This document shows, piece after piece, positions 26,110 to 34,016 of a stretch of DNA of 64,000 nucleotides. The stretch lies in the NCBI RefSeq assembly GCF_000170855.1, contig NZ_ABCQ01000008.1, positions 1-64,000 of the forward strand, in the 5' to 3' direction. Within the stretch, counting starts at the first letter, position 1; each line of letters opens with the position of its first letter. The position numbers and the translations under genes were made by a program. Under the pieces are notes generated by a model. The model saw only the letters and a program-made list of their open reading frames with translations, did no database searches and was not told the DNA's origin. The DNA is from Moritella sp. PE36 (lineage in GTDB: Bacteria > Pseudomonadota > Gammaproteobacteria > Enterobacterales > Moritellaceae).

Positions 26110-26189
26110 AACACGCGATTAGCAGTACAAATTAAAGAACCCAAATTCAAATAATTTAAAAGATATGACTTATGGAAAAGGAAAAGGTT

Positions 26190-27041
26190 ATGGAAACCAG
26201 TTATGTAAAATCAGCGACAGGTGAATTGAAGCAAGTATTACTTTGTTCACCAACTTACCTTAATCTTTCGCCAATCAACAAGATTGCTGAAGATTGGTTA
26301 GAAAAAGGTGAGAGCATTGATCAGCAGAAATGTTTAGATGAACATCAACAGCTGATCGATATTTACGAGCAGAACGGCATTAATGTCGAAGTACTCGCGC
26401 CGACTGAAAACTTGTCGAGTCAGGTATTTGCCCGTGATTTTGGTTTTAATATCAAAGAAGGTTATGTACTTGGCCGCTTTAAAGAAGAAATTCGCCACGC
26501 AGAAAGCCTACTGTATGCAGAAAAACTTGCAGAGCTAGGTGTGCCAATCATTGCCACTTGTCACGAAGGTGTACTTGAAGGTGGTGACTTCTGGCAACTT
26601 GACGAAAAGACTTTAGCCATTGGTACGCTACAGCGTTCTAACGAAAAAGGCATTCAAAGTATTCGTGAACAGCTTGAACCATTAGGTTATACGATTATTG
26701 CGGTGAACTCGAAACCAGAATACCTGCACCTTGACATGATCTTTAACATTGTCGGCGAAAAGACTGCCGTGACTTATTACGACGGTTTACCACAAGAATT
26801 CAAAGATTACCTCGATGAAACGGGTTACGACCTGATTAAAATTGAGGAAGCAGGCGTATTCAAACACTTCTGTAATCTGCAAGCATTAGGTAACAAACGC
26901 GTTATCTCGTTAAGCGCAAATACCGATGTAAACGCGCAATTACGTGAACGTGGTTTTACAGTATTTGAACTGCATTCTACCGAGATATTGAAAACGGGCG
27001 GTGGTCCACACTGCATGACGTTCCCGTTAGAACGCCACTAA
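26190..27041 (+). CDS. arginine deiminase / dimethylarginine hydrolase family protein
   Basis: A 283-residue pentein-fold enzyme, the length of DDAH and shorter than classical ArcA. Catalytic elements are visible: FARDFGF (aspartate), EGGDFWQL, the histidine in EYLHLDMIFN, and the C-terminal nucleophile C275 in GGGPHCMTFPLER. It should deiminate arginine, or hydrolyse methylated arginine, to citrulline, feeding CtlX. The ATG at 26190 is chosen over one six codons earlier because AAAAGG lies just upstream. I cannot tell arginine from dimethylarginine as substrate by eye. Confidence 0.82.
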   Translation: METSYVKSATGELKQVLLCSPTYLNLSPINKIAEDWLEKGESIDQQKCLDEHQQLIDIYEQNGINVEVLAPTENLSSQVFARDFGFNIKEGYVLGRFKEEIRHAESLLYAEKLAELGVPIIATCHEGVLEGGDFWQLDEKTLAIGTLQRSNEKGIQSIREQLEPLGYTIIAVNSKPEYLHLDMIFNIVGEKTAVTYYDGLPQEFKDYLDETGYDLIKIEEAGVFKHFCNLQALGNKRVISLSANTDVNAQLRERGFTVFELHSTEILKTGGGPHCMTFPLERH

Positions 27042-27108
27042 AATTAATACGGCAGTGTTTTCTTATGCTGTTTATGAGAGCTAGGTCTAATACTATTTAC
27101 ATAACGGG

Positions 27109-27729
27109 TTAGATATTCTCTAACGAAATAGATAGGATAGCAGACGCACTGTCGATACCGATATTGACCAGTTCATTATCTTTGAATTTGTAGGCTGCCA
27201 TGCTGCCTTCGAGCCATAAGCCATCAATCAAAGCATTGATTTTAATGGCAAGGATTTCACATTCATGATGGTCAACTGTAATATTTTCGGTGGCTAATGC
27301 AGAACTAATCAACGGCGCTAATATTTTCGTTGTTTTAGCATACTCATTAGTTCGAATGGCTGCCATTTCTGGGTCGATGTAAGTCATCGGCAAGAAATTA
27401 GCCCATAACAATACGGTACGTGGTGACACGATTGGCGCTGATAGCGTCGCTTGAATAAAGTGCTGTAATCGAGTTTTGGCGCAAATATCCACATCGTTTA
27501 TTTCGATACGGGCATTGACGTACATAATCTCGAGTAATGCAGAATACGCCGCGCGGATCAGTTCGTCTTTACCGGAAAAGTAAAAACGGATCAGACCGTT
27601 GGTGACATTCGCATATTCAGCCACATTACGTACTGTGGTTTTTTGTAAACCTTCGTTAGCAATGCAATCAAGTGTGGCATTGATTAACTCTTGTTTACGG
27701 TTTTTACCTTTTGTTCCTTTCGCTGGCAT
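27109..27729 (-). CDS. TetR-family regulator of the arginine-to-proline genes
   Basis: A 206-residue TetR/BetI-type repressor. The helix-turn-helix (about residues 25-55) includes TTVRNVAEYANVTNGLIRFYF; a helical ligand domain follows. It is placed between the ADI-like gene and ocd and is divergent from ocd. The GTTTTACAAAAC palindrome 36 bases before its start matches one before ctlX, so I infer autoregulation and control of ctlX. The ligand might be arginine, citrulline or ornithine. Confidence 0.82.
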   Translation of the reverse strand: MPAKGTKGKNRKQELINATLDCIANEGLQKTTVRNVAEYANVTNGLIRFYFSGKDELIRAAYSALLEIMYVNARIEINDVDICAKTRLQHFIQATLSAPIVSPRTVLLWANFLPMTYIDPEMAAIRTNEYAKTTKILAPLISSALATENITVDHHECEILAIKINALIDGLWLEGSMAAYKFKDNELVNIGIDSASAILSISLENI

Positions 27730-27764
27730 AGGCAGGTATTTAATCCGTATTTAAGTATAAGAGG

Positions 27765-27778
27765 TGTTTTACAAAACA
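27765..27778. promoter_or_regulatory. TGTTTTACAAAACA element upstream of tetR (candidate operator)
   Basis: A 14-base near-palindrome between the divergent tetR and ocd genes, 36 bases before tetR. Its half-sites equal those of the palindrome before ctlX at 25083. Confidence 0.5.
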
Positions 27779-27984
27779 AAATTAATCATACCCCTAGGGC
27801 GTGATGCTGGCAATTTATTAAGCTAAACCGAATAAGAATAGCACTTAACCCGATGCACATAACTGATGTGTATCTCATTATTAAACGTATTAGATAAACC
27901 ACTCATTGATTGCTGTAATCATGATGGTAATGGAAAAATTCGATTTTTCTCTTTTACCTTAGACAGAATTAAACAAGGATCACC

Positions 27985-28989
27985 ATGATTGTTTTAGAGA
28001 TAAAAGATATTAAAGCGGTAATTGCGAAAGTAGGCTACCAAGACTTCTTTGCACAGCTTAATGATACATTAACTGAAGATTATAAAAATTGGCACGACTT
28101 TGATAAATCACCACGTGTTGCCAACCATGTTGACGGTGGCGTTATCGAACTAATGCCGATTTCTAATGCGGAAATGTACTCGTTTAAATACGTAAATGGC
28201 CACCCAAAAAACCCAGCACAAAACAAAATGACAGTAATGGCAACAGGTCAATTATCATTAACTGAAACTGGCGAACCGCTGATGTTTTCAGAAATGACTC
28301 TGCTTACTGGTTTCCGTACTGCAGCTACATCAGCAATGGCAGCTAAGCACTTAGCCAAGAAAGATTCAGAAGTACTCGCGTTAATCGGTACTGGCGCACA
28401 GAGTGAATTCCAGTTCTTAGCCTACTCGTTCATCTTTGACTTAAAAGAAGTACGCTACTTTGATACTGATCCTGCAGCAATGCGTAAATTCGAGAAGAAT
28501 ATGGCGCGTTTCGACATTCGCCTAACACCGTGTAAAGACGCAAGAGAAGCGGTTCAAGGTGCTGATTTAATTACCACGTGTACAGCAGACAAGAAATACC
28601 AAACAGTATTAACCAAAGACATGATCAGCAAAGACGTATTCATTAACGGTCTTGGCGGTGATTGCCCTGGTAAAACAGAAATCGAAAAAGAATTAGTAGA
28701 AAGCGCAACGATTGTTGTTGAATACCTACCACAGTCACGCGTTGAAGGTGAGATCCAACAACTGGGTGCTGACTTTACGTGTACAGAACTACACGAAATT
28801 GTGAAAGGCGAGAAAACGCTGAACGTAGCAACAGACGGCACTATCTTGTATGACTCAGTTGGTTTCGCACTGGAAGATTACTCAGTACTACGTTTAGTCT
28901 ACAAGCTAGCTAAGCAACATAACATCGGCACAGAGATGGAATTAATTCCTGAACTGGATGATGTGAAGAACTTGTTCTCACTACTATAA
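27985..28989 (+). CDS. ornithine cyclodeaminase
   Basis: A 334-residue protein of the ornithine cyclodeaminase/mu-crystallin family. FRTAATSAMAAKHLA is the conserved substrate-site segment, and LIGTGAQSEFQ the NAD-binding loop. GLGGDCPGK contains the catalytic aspartate. It converts ornithine to proline and ammonia with catalytic NAD. AAGGAT precedes the ATG. It completes an arginine, citrulline, ornithine, proline route with the two upstream enzymes and ends at a strong terminator. Confidence 0.92.
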   Translation: MIVLEIKDIKAVIAKVGYQDFFAQLNDTLTEDYKNWHDFDKSPRVANHVDGGVIELMPISNAEMYSFKYVNGHPKNPAQNKMTVMATGQLSLTETGEPLMFSEMTLLTGFRTAATSAMAAKHLAKKDSEVLALIGTGAQSEFQFLAYSFIFDLKEVRYFDTDPAAMRKFEKNMARFDIRLTPCKDAREAVQGADLITTCTADKKYQTVLTKDMISKDVFINGLGGDCPGKTEIEKELVESATIVVEYLPQSRVEGEIQQLGADFTCTELHEIVKGEKTLNVATDGTILYDSVGFALEDYSVLRLVYKLAKQHNIGTEMELIPELDDVKNLFSLL

Positions 28990-29127
28990 TACTGATTATA
29001 AAAGTCTTTATTCTTTATTATAAAAACATTTATTCTTCATTATAAAGACGAAATAACTACACCTATTAATTTAGCACCTTAGTCTGTCGCGGCTAGTTGG
29101 CAATTGTTAATAGTGGATAAGCCTTTG

Positions 29128-29180
29128 GCCAAAACACCCACGGTAAGCATTATAATGCCGTTGGGGTTTTGGTCTTTTTT
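29128..29180 (+). terminator. intrinsic terminator downstream of ocd
   Basis: CCAAAACACCCACGG and CCGTTGGGGTTTTGG pair at 13 of 15 positions around a 14-base loop, followed by TCTTTTTT. It lies about 140 bases after the ocd stop and insulates guaC. Confidence 0.8.
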
Positions 29181-29338
29181 GTTTAACCTGCTGGCACATC
29201 TAGCGTTTAAAACATTATTTTCACGGCTAAAAATTTATTTTAAAATAGTTAAACACCGCCTAACCCCGCGTAAATACTGACTTTCAGGTCAAGTAAATAA
29301 GCTTATCACCGGGTCGGTGTGAAATTAGCCCTTTACAA

Positions 29339-29391
29339 GATATCGGTCCTTGGACTAATATCTATTCGTATAGGCGCGTTGATGAAACGCG
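29339..29391. other. two consecutive hairpins upstream of the guaC promoter
   Basis: GATAT-c-GGTCC and GGACT-a-ATATC pair at 29339-29362, and CGCGTT/AACGCG pair at 29375-29391 around GATGA. They precede the proposed guaC promoter, so they would be DNA elements or belong to a longer transcript from an upstream start. Bases 29181-29338 show nothing else I can name. Confidence 0.35.
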
Positions 29392-29414
29392 ACTTCCTCG
29401 CACACACGATTCGC

Positions 29415-29444
29415 TTGTACCGCTTAAACTAAAATCCTTATAAT
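29415..29444 (+). promoter_or_regulatory. guaC promoter
   Basis: A perfect -10 hexamer TATAAT at 29439-29444 is preceded by TTGTAC at 29415-29420 with an 18-base spacer. The start of transcription would be about 29450-29452, the first base of the structured leader. Confidence 0.6.
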
Positions 29445-29449
29445 TTTTT

Positions 29450-29534
29450 GCACAGTACCATCCATGAACCCATTGATTTAGGGTTTTCCTTGCGCCCGCA
29501 ATATGTGGCAGCGCAAGAATAAGAGCCTGTGCAA
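29450..29534 (+). ncRNA. structured 5' leader of guaC (three-way junction, possible cis-regulatory RNA)
   Basis: TTGCACAG (29448-29455) pairs perfectly with CTGTGCAA (29527-29534), enclosing two hairpins. The first is AACCC/GGGTT at 29467-29485. The second is CTTGCGC/GCGCAAG at 29489-29517, extended inside by CCGCA-ATA-TGTGG. The result is a three-way junction that begins at the predicted transcription start and ends 20 bases before the guaC ATG. It lacks the conserved loops of the purine riboswitch. A role in sensing a nucleotide is inference. Confidence 0.5.
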
Positions 29535-29554
29535 ACAAACAGAAGATAGATGTC

Positions 29555-30595
29555 ATGCGTATAGAACAAGAATTGAAGCTAGGTTTTAAAGATGTACTTT
29601 TCCGCCCAAAACGTTCGACTTTAAGAAGTCGTTCACAAGTAAGCTTAGAGCGTACATTCACTTTCCCTACCAGCAAGTACACTTGGACAGGTGTACCGGT
29701 TATTGCTGCAAACATGGATACTGTAGGCACATTTGAAGCGGCAAAAGAACTTGCTGAACACAAAATGCTAACAGCTGTACATAAGCATTACACTGTTGCT
29801 GAATGGAAAGAGTTCCTAGAAGCAAACCCTGAAATCTTTGACCACATCTTTGTATCGACTGGTACATCAGATTCAGATTTCGAAAAACTTCAACAAGTTC
29901 TAGCATTAGATGAACGTCTACAGTTTATCTGTATCGATGTTGCTAATGGTTACTCAGAATTTTTCATTGAATTCGTGCGTAAAGTGCGTAAAGCATACCC
30001 GACTAAAACGATTATGGCTGGTAACGTAGTTACTGGTGAAATCACAGAAGAACTTATCCTGTCTGGCGCAGATATCATCAAAGTTGGTATCGGTCCTGGT
30101 TCAGTATGTACGACACGTGTTAAAACAGGTGTTGGTTACCCACAACTGTCTGCAATCATCGAATGTGCAGATGCTGCGCACGGTCTTGGTGGCATGGTTG
30201 TTGGTGACGGTGGTTGTGCTTGTGCTGGTGATGTTGCTAAAGCATTCGGCGGCGGCGCAGACTTCGTTATGCTTGGCGGCATGTTAGCTGGTCACGACGA
30301 AAGTGGCGGCGAGCTGTGTGAAGTTGATGGCAAGAAAACGAAGAAATTCTATGGCATGAGCTCAACAACTGCGATGAAAAAACACGCCGGTGGTGTTGCT
30401 AAATACCGTGCTTCAGAAGGTAAAACTGTAGAAGTACCTTACCGTGGACCAATCGAAAATACTATTTACGATATCCTAGGTGGCGTTCGTTCTACTTGTA
30501 CTTACGTTGGCGCAGCGTCATTAAAAGAGCTAAGCAAACGTACTACCTTTATCCGCGTACTTGAGCAAGAAAATAACGTATTCGGTAAAGAATAA
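29555..30595 (+). CDS. guaC: GMP reductase GuaC
   Basis: A 346-residue TIM-barrel enzyme, the normal GuaC length and without the CBS domains of IMP dehydrogenase. The active-site cysteine is in [11 protein letters not shown] near residue 186; [15 protein letters not shown] and [13 protein letters not shown] are GMP reductase markers. It converts GMP to IMP with NADPH, linking guanine and adenine nucleotide pools. It is monocistronic, ends at a strong terminator, and its transcript has an unusual folded leader. Confidence 0.95.
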   Translation: MRIEQELKLGFKDVLFRPKRSTLRSRSQVSLERTFTFPTSKYTWTGVPVIAANMDTVGTFEAAKELAEHKMLTAVHKHYTVAEWKEFLEANPEIFDHIFVSTGTSDSDFEKLQQVLALDERLQFICIDVANGYSEFFIEFVRKVRKAYPTKTIMAGNVVTGEITEELILSGADIIKVGIGPGSVCTTRVKTGVGYPQLSAIIECADAAHGLGGMVVGDGGCACAGDVAKAFGGGADFVMLGGMLAGHDESGGELCEVDGKKTKKFYGMSSTTAMKKHAGGVAKYRASEGKTVEVPYRGPIENTIYDILGGVRSTCTYVGAASLKELSKRTTFIRVLEQENNVFGKE

Positions 30596-30641
30596 ATTAG
30601 TAATTAAATATGTAGGTCTAGAACTACATATTTAAACTAAC

Positions 30642-30680
30642 AAAGGCGAGCATTGATTTTATTATCATGCTCGCCTTTTT
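30642..30680 (+). terminator. intrinsic terminator of guaC
   Basis: AAAGGCGAGCAT and ATGCTCGCCTTT form a 12-base-pair stem followed by a T-run. A second near-copy occurs at 31815-31862, with the same flanks. Confidence 0.9.
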
Positions 30681-30800
30681 GCGTTTTAAGAGTTTGAATA
30701 AATTTTATTTACAGTGATAAATCAGATGATTTTCATACTCCAGCATTTATTTATAATGGTAATATTACCTTATATATTTAGAAAATAAGGATATTATCTA

Positions 30801-31256
30801 ATGGCAGCTAGAAATCAAAATGTATGCCCAACCATTGTAGAACTTGAGTTTAGCTAAAGTAGTCAAAGCGCGATAGATTTAATAAACGAGGTACGTACGT
30901 TATCGACAAAAAGTTGGATTGCTCTGACGATAGGTAATTTAGGTCTAATTTTTGCGGGGTTGGTTCTAAGCCCTGGGAAAGCTATCCCTGCAGAACTTAC
31001 AGCTCTGGGGGCTAAACCTATCTTAAAAGCAGCGACCAACCTAACAGAGGCGGCAGGAAGCCCAGCAGGTTCTGTTGCTTACAATATATTCCAAAGCAAT
31101 TGGGAGATTTTCTTTCAGGCTGTCAGTGCTTTTGATGCCATAGCTAAAAATAAAATAGACAAAATTGTAACACTCCAAACATATAGATATGATCTCACGC
31201 CAAAAGAACGTAAATTTTGGAAAGCTATGTATTATGGATGTAAGGTAGCAAAATAA
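30801..31256 (+). pseudogene. small membrane protein gene interrupted by an in-frame TAA
   Basis: An ATG at 30801 follows AAGGAT and opens a frame of 151 codons broken by TAA at 30855-30857 (codon 19). The frame then continues without stop to 31256. Downstream residues include a hydrophobic helix, WIALTIGNLGLIFAGLVL, and a basic C-terminus. The long open stretch after the stop and the overlap with the next gene's ATG suggest one original reading frame with a nonsense change. A late TTG at 30960 could give only 98 residues. The family is not recognised. Confidence 0.5.
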
Positions 31257-31774
31257 TGACAATTCAAAATATATTATTACTCATCACGATTGCAACACTA
31301 ACTGCGTGTTCGACCCCAGAAGAACAATCCACATATGCTTATCAGCATTACAAAGAACAATATATTCAATTCGCAAATATCCTCACTGAATGTGGGAATA
31401 AAAGAAAGAAAACATTGTCTGATTCAACTATCGATATATTAAAGACGTTACCTCAAGACTCTATTGAAGGGTTTGGCCATGTCATAAACTTAGCTGATCG
31501 TAAATGTATGGCAAATATATACCGTGATTTTATGGAGTCTTTATTACTTGCCGAAGTTGAAAATTATAAAAATGGTCATAGTGTAATTGAGCATGAATTG
31601 TTAATTATCAAAAAAATCCAATTCATGGATTTATACCTACCAGCAAAAAGAAAATTCGAACACCTACCTGCTGACACCCAAAAAGCATTACTCTCAATTC
31701 AAGAAATGCAGGAACCATTTGATGGACTTGATGCATTGGAAAGAGCATGGCCTAAAATATATGGCGTAGAGTAA
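31256..31774 (+). CDS. small lipoprotein of unknown function
   Basis: A 172-residue protein with a signal peptide and lipobox LTAC (lipidation at C18), so membrane-anchored on the periplasmic side. The rest is helical and charged, with C47 and C83. The ATG overlaps the stop of the interrupted gene before it (TAATG), which suggests translational coupling. The two genes lie between two copies of the guaC terminator, so they probably entered together. The family is not recognised. Confidence 0.6.
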   Translation: MTIQNILLLITIATLTACSTPEEQSTYAYQHYKEQYIQFANILTECGNKRKKTLSDSTIDILKTLPQDSIEGFGHVINLADRKCMANIYRDFMESLLLAEVENYKNGHSVIEHELLIIKKIQFMDLYLPAKRKFEHLPADTQKALLSIQEMQEPFDGLDALERAWPKIYGVE

Positions 31775-31814
31775 CGATGACTTGGTGATATAGACCCTGC
31801 GTATTTAAGCTAAC

Positions 31815-31862
31815 AAAGGCGAGCATTGATATGGGCATGTCCATTATCATGCTCGCCTTTTT
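31815..31862 (+). terminator. second copy of the guaC-type terminator
   Basis: The flanks CTAACAAAGGCGAGCATTGAT and ATTATCATGCTCGCCTTTTT repeat those of the terminator at 30642. This copy has an extra inner pair, ATGG-GCATGT-CCAT, so the whole element folds into one long stem. It closes the two-gene insert. Confidence 0.85.
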
Positions 31863-31947
31863 GTTCTTGGGCTTGGTAGGTAAGGGCTGTGAGCACAAGG
31901 TAGAATTCTAGCTACAGTCAACCATCGCATACGTTATTGCTGAAGCT

Positions 31948-32538
31948 CTATGGTTCTAAATCTGGGTTATAAAGACTATTCGCCTCCAATCCAGTACAAT
32001 TAATGTTTTTTATGACATCAACATTTTGTAATTCAACATGGTTTTCACCATCTAAAATATCTTTGTTAGTTCCAATATGAAATAGTTTACTCACAAGTAC
32101 ACAAGGAATAAAACGATACTCAGCACTTCCTAAGCCCCCCCCATAAATAGTAGTGCTGTTCTCCGCTCTACTCTCAGGAGTATTCGCGACGCGAGTAGTA
32201 TAACGGTCGGTTAGATCTTGTAACTCGCCATTTGACTTCCGGTAGTAAAAATGGATGAGTTTAGTATCAAGCCAGCCTGAATTTATCCCAGTTTGCGTTA
32301 ACAACACCCCATTCTCAGGAATTTCATATACCCTAAACCCATCTTGCATTTTCTTAGGTTGTCCGTCGGTGACATTGTAAACGATATGAAAAGTTCCAAT
32401 ATATCCATCGGGGATAATGTACATTTCAGGGTCTCTTGGTGGGGTTTCATCACATGCAACCATAAACAGACTCAAAGTTAAAAGGCATAGCATGGAGAAA
32501 ACATTCATTTTACTGTGCTTATTTATCTTTTTAATCAT
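31948..32538 (-). CDS. lipoprotein, DUF6843-like, coupled to the upstream unknown gene
   Basis: A 196-residue protein. After a short basic start comes a hydrophobic segment and the lipobox MVAC, so it is a lipoprotein. The mature part starts with IPDGYIGTFHIVYN and contains GFRVYEIPENGVLLTQ, a pattern I recall from DUF6843 proteins. The ATG at 32538 overlaps the stop of the preceding gene as ATGA, which decides the start. The function is unknown; the tight coupling to a signal-less beta-rich protein would suit a partner or immunity role. Confidence 0.65.
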   Translation of the reverse strand: MIKKINKHSKMNVFSMLCLLTLSLFMVACDETPPRDPEMYIIPDGYIGTFHIVYNVTDGQPKKMQDGFRVYEIPENGVLLTQTGINSGWLDTKLIHFYYRKSNGELQDLTDRYTTRVANTPESRAENSTTIYGGGLGSAEYRFIPCVLVSKLFHIGTNKDILDGENHVELQNVDVIKNINCTGLEANSLYNPDLEP

Positions 32539-33368
32539 TGAAAACACCCGTCTAAGCTCGCTTTTTCTAATGCCATACAATGACCATGGTTAGGATTAAT
32601 TTGTAAAAGTTTATGATTCCACTCTTCAATTTTATGATATGTAAGTTTTGTACCTAAATCGCGCCTACGTGCAATTTCATCACCAATCTTCCCTTCAAAA
32701 TTACCATCACTATCGATTGGTAATCTTACCGCACACGCGATCATAGGGTAATTAAGATTAAGACTTAAACTTACGGGAGCAGCGCCTTTACGAACGTGCA
32801 CGCCTAAAAATACTGAGTGGCCTTTGCTATCCACGACAAATGCTTCACAGTTAGGGAAAGCATCACCACTGACATAAATCACAATATCAACATGTCTTTT
32901 AGTTCTGTCTAGACTAATTTTAATCTGATAATTAACATCGAGGGTTGGCACATATGAAACACCAATTTTTTTTTGTAAAAAAGGAGAACCAGGCATAGCA
33001 TGATTAACGCCACCGTATTTACCCTTTATTGTAAAATGGCTAACACCATTGGGCGCACCTTTCACAAACGTAGCATTTACACTACCTTTGGGAGCTAAGA
33101 CACCATCATATTCTCTACTTTCATTTGACCAAGGTGCTTTAGATGGATCCGATCTAGTTACATGTGCAGAAGCAGTTCCCGAATCTGTATGTAGGGTAAA
33201 ACGATGCCATATTCTAGATGTTGGATAACCGTTTCCACTAGGCAAATTCGAAAAACTACGATTATCCCCCTCAAATTTCAACCCTGTCCAGCCAAAATCT
33301 TTCTCTGGATGAAAAGATCGAATGTTAAATTTAAATTCCGTATTTTTTACAATGACTTGATTTGACAT
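32535..33368 (-). CDS. unknown beta-rich protein, first gene of a coupled pair
   Basis: A 277-residue protein with no signal peptide or membrane helix. It is rich in G, S, T and aromatic residues, with predicted beta strands (for example SHFTIKGKYGGVNHAMPG) and three cysteines near the end. AAGGA precedes the ATG. The next gene, a lipoprotein, overlaps it by four bases. I do not recognise the family. An effector or toxin with a periplasmic immunity lipoprotein is one possibility, with no direct sequence proof. Confidence 0.6.
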   Translation of the reverse strand: MSNQVIVKNTEFKFNIRSFHPEKDFGWTGLKFEGDNRSFSNLPSGNGYPTSRIWHRFTLHTDSGTASAHVTRSDPSKAPWSNESREYDGVLAPKGSVNATFVKGAPNGVSHFTIKGKYGGVNHAMPGSPFLQKKIGVSYVPTLDVNYQIKISLDRTKRHVDIVIYVSGDAFPNCEAFVVDSKGHSVFLGVHVRKGAAPVSLSLNLNYPMIACAVRLPIDSDGNFEGKIGDEIARRRDLGTKLTYHKIEEWNHKLLQINPNHGHCMALEKASLDGCFQ

Positions 33369-33473
33369 AATCTATCCTTAGATTATTCATAGGTGATTTA
33401 AAATAATATCATTTATCATTACTTATTAAGTATGAATATCACTGGTACTTACAAATAGAAATGGCGAGTTAAT

Positions 33474-33557
33474 ATGCCAAATAAAACAACCGCATTTAAT
33501 CCTTTTGATTACATGGATCGCCAAGATGAGACTACTTTATCCTTGGCGACAATTTAA
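33474..33557 (+). pseudogene. N-terminal remnant of a HigA-like antidote gene
   Basis: An ATG opens 27 codons beginning MPNKTTAFNPFDYMD, which resembles the first residues of the addiction-module antidote (DNA-binding prophage protein) family, then stops at TAA. No helix-turn-helix part follows in any frame that I can see. The break coincides with the 78-base dispersed repeat. Confidence 0.35.
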
Positions 33558-33605
33558 TGTCGAGAGTGACGGTGGACTGATTGGCTATGTGTTGATCTTG
33601 GTTAG
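33528..33605 (+). repeat. 78-base dispersed repeat, copy 1
   Basis: This segment matches 47231-47308 over 78 bases without gaps, with about 11-13 differences. The strongest block is GGTGGACTGATTGG followed by TGTGTTGATCTTGGTTA. It lies in gene-poor DNA in both places and on the same strand. Confidence 0.7.
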
Positions 33606-33777
33606 TAAATGGAGACTAATCTTACAGCCCTCACCAAAATAGTTAAAATCATATTGGCCGATAAATTCATAGCAACGCTCCACATAAAGTACTGACATAA
33701 ACTTACATTTCAATTGTTTACACAACTAAAACACACATGTAACATCGTGAGTCATACTTTATTTAGGTTATATATTG

Positions 33778-33990
33778 ATGTTCCGTATACAAAAAATTGT
33801 ATTTATATCCCTATTCACTACTTTGCTAGCATCATGCGCTTACCATGAATACAACCCATCAAAACCTGATGAATATGCTGAATATTGGTGTCAATCAGAG
33901 CACAGAAATAATTCCATTCTTGCTATTCTTGATACTAATCAAGGACGAGAAGACCCAATCCCAGATAATTGTGACATATACTATAGATAG
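33778..33990 (+). CDS. small lipoprotein of unknown function
   Basis: A 70-residue protein with a signal peptide and the lipobox LLASC, then a short polar tail with three more cysteines or acidic clusters (EYWCQSEH, PDNCDIYY). The ATG at 33778 is used; a TTG directly precedes it. The family is not recognised. Confidence 0.5.
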   Translation: MFRIQKIVFISLFTTLLASCAYHEYNPSKPDEYAEYWCQSEHRNNSILAILDTNQGREDPIPDNCDIYYR

Positions 33991-34016
33991 CATCGTGATG
34001 CAGTTAGCACTGTAAC

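Noticed and set aside
29450-29534. Classical purine riboswitch in front of guaC
   Set aside because: Three-way junction is similar in outline, but the conserved junction bases and the paired loop sequences of the purine riboswitch are not present.
32535-33368. Colicin- or pore-forming toxin call
   Set aside because: No hydrophobic hairpin, catalytic motif or receptor domain was recognised; only the gene layout hints at an effector.
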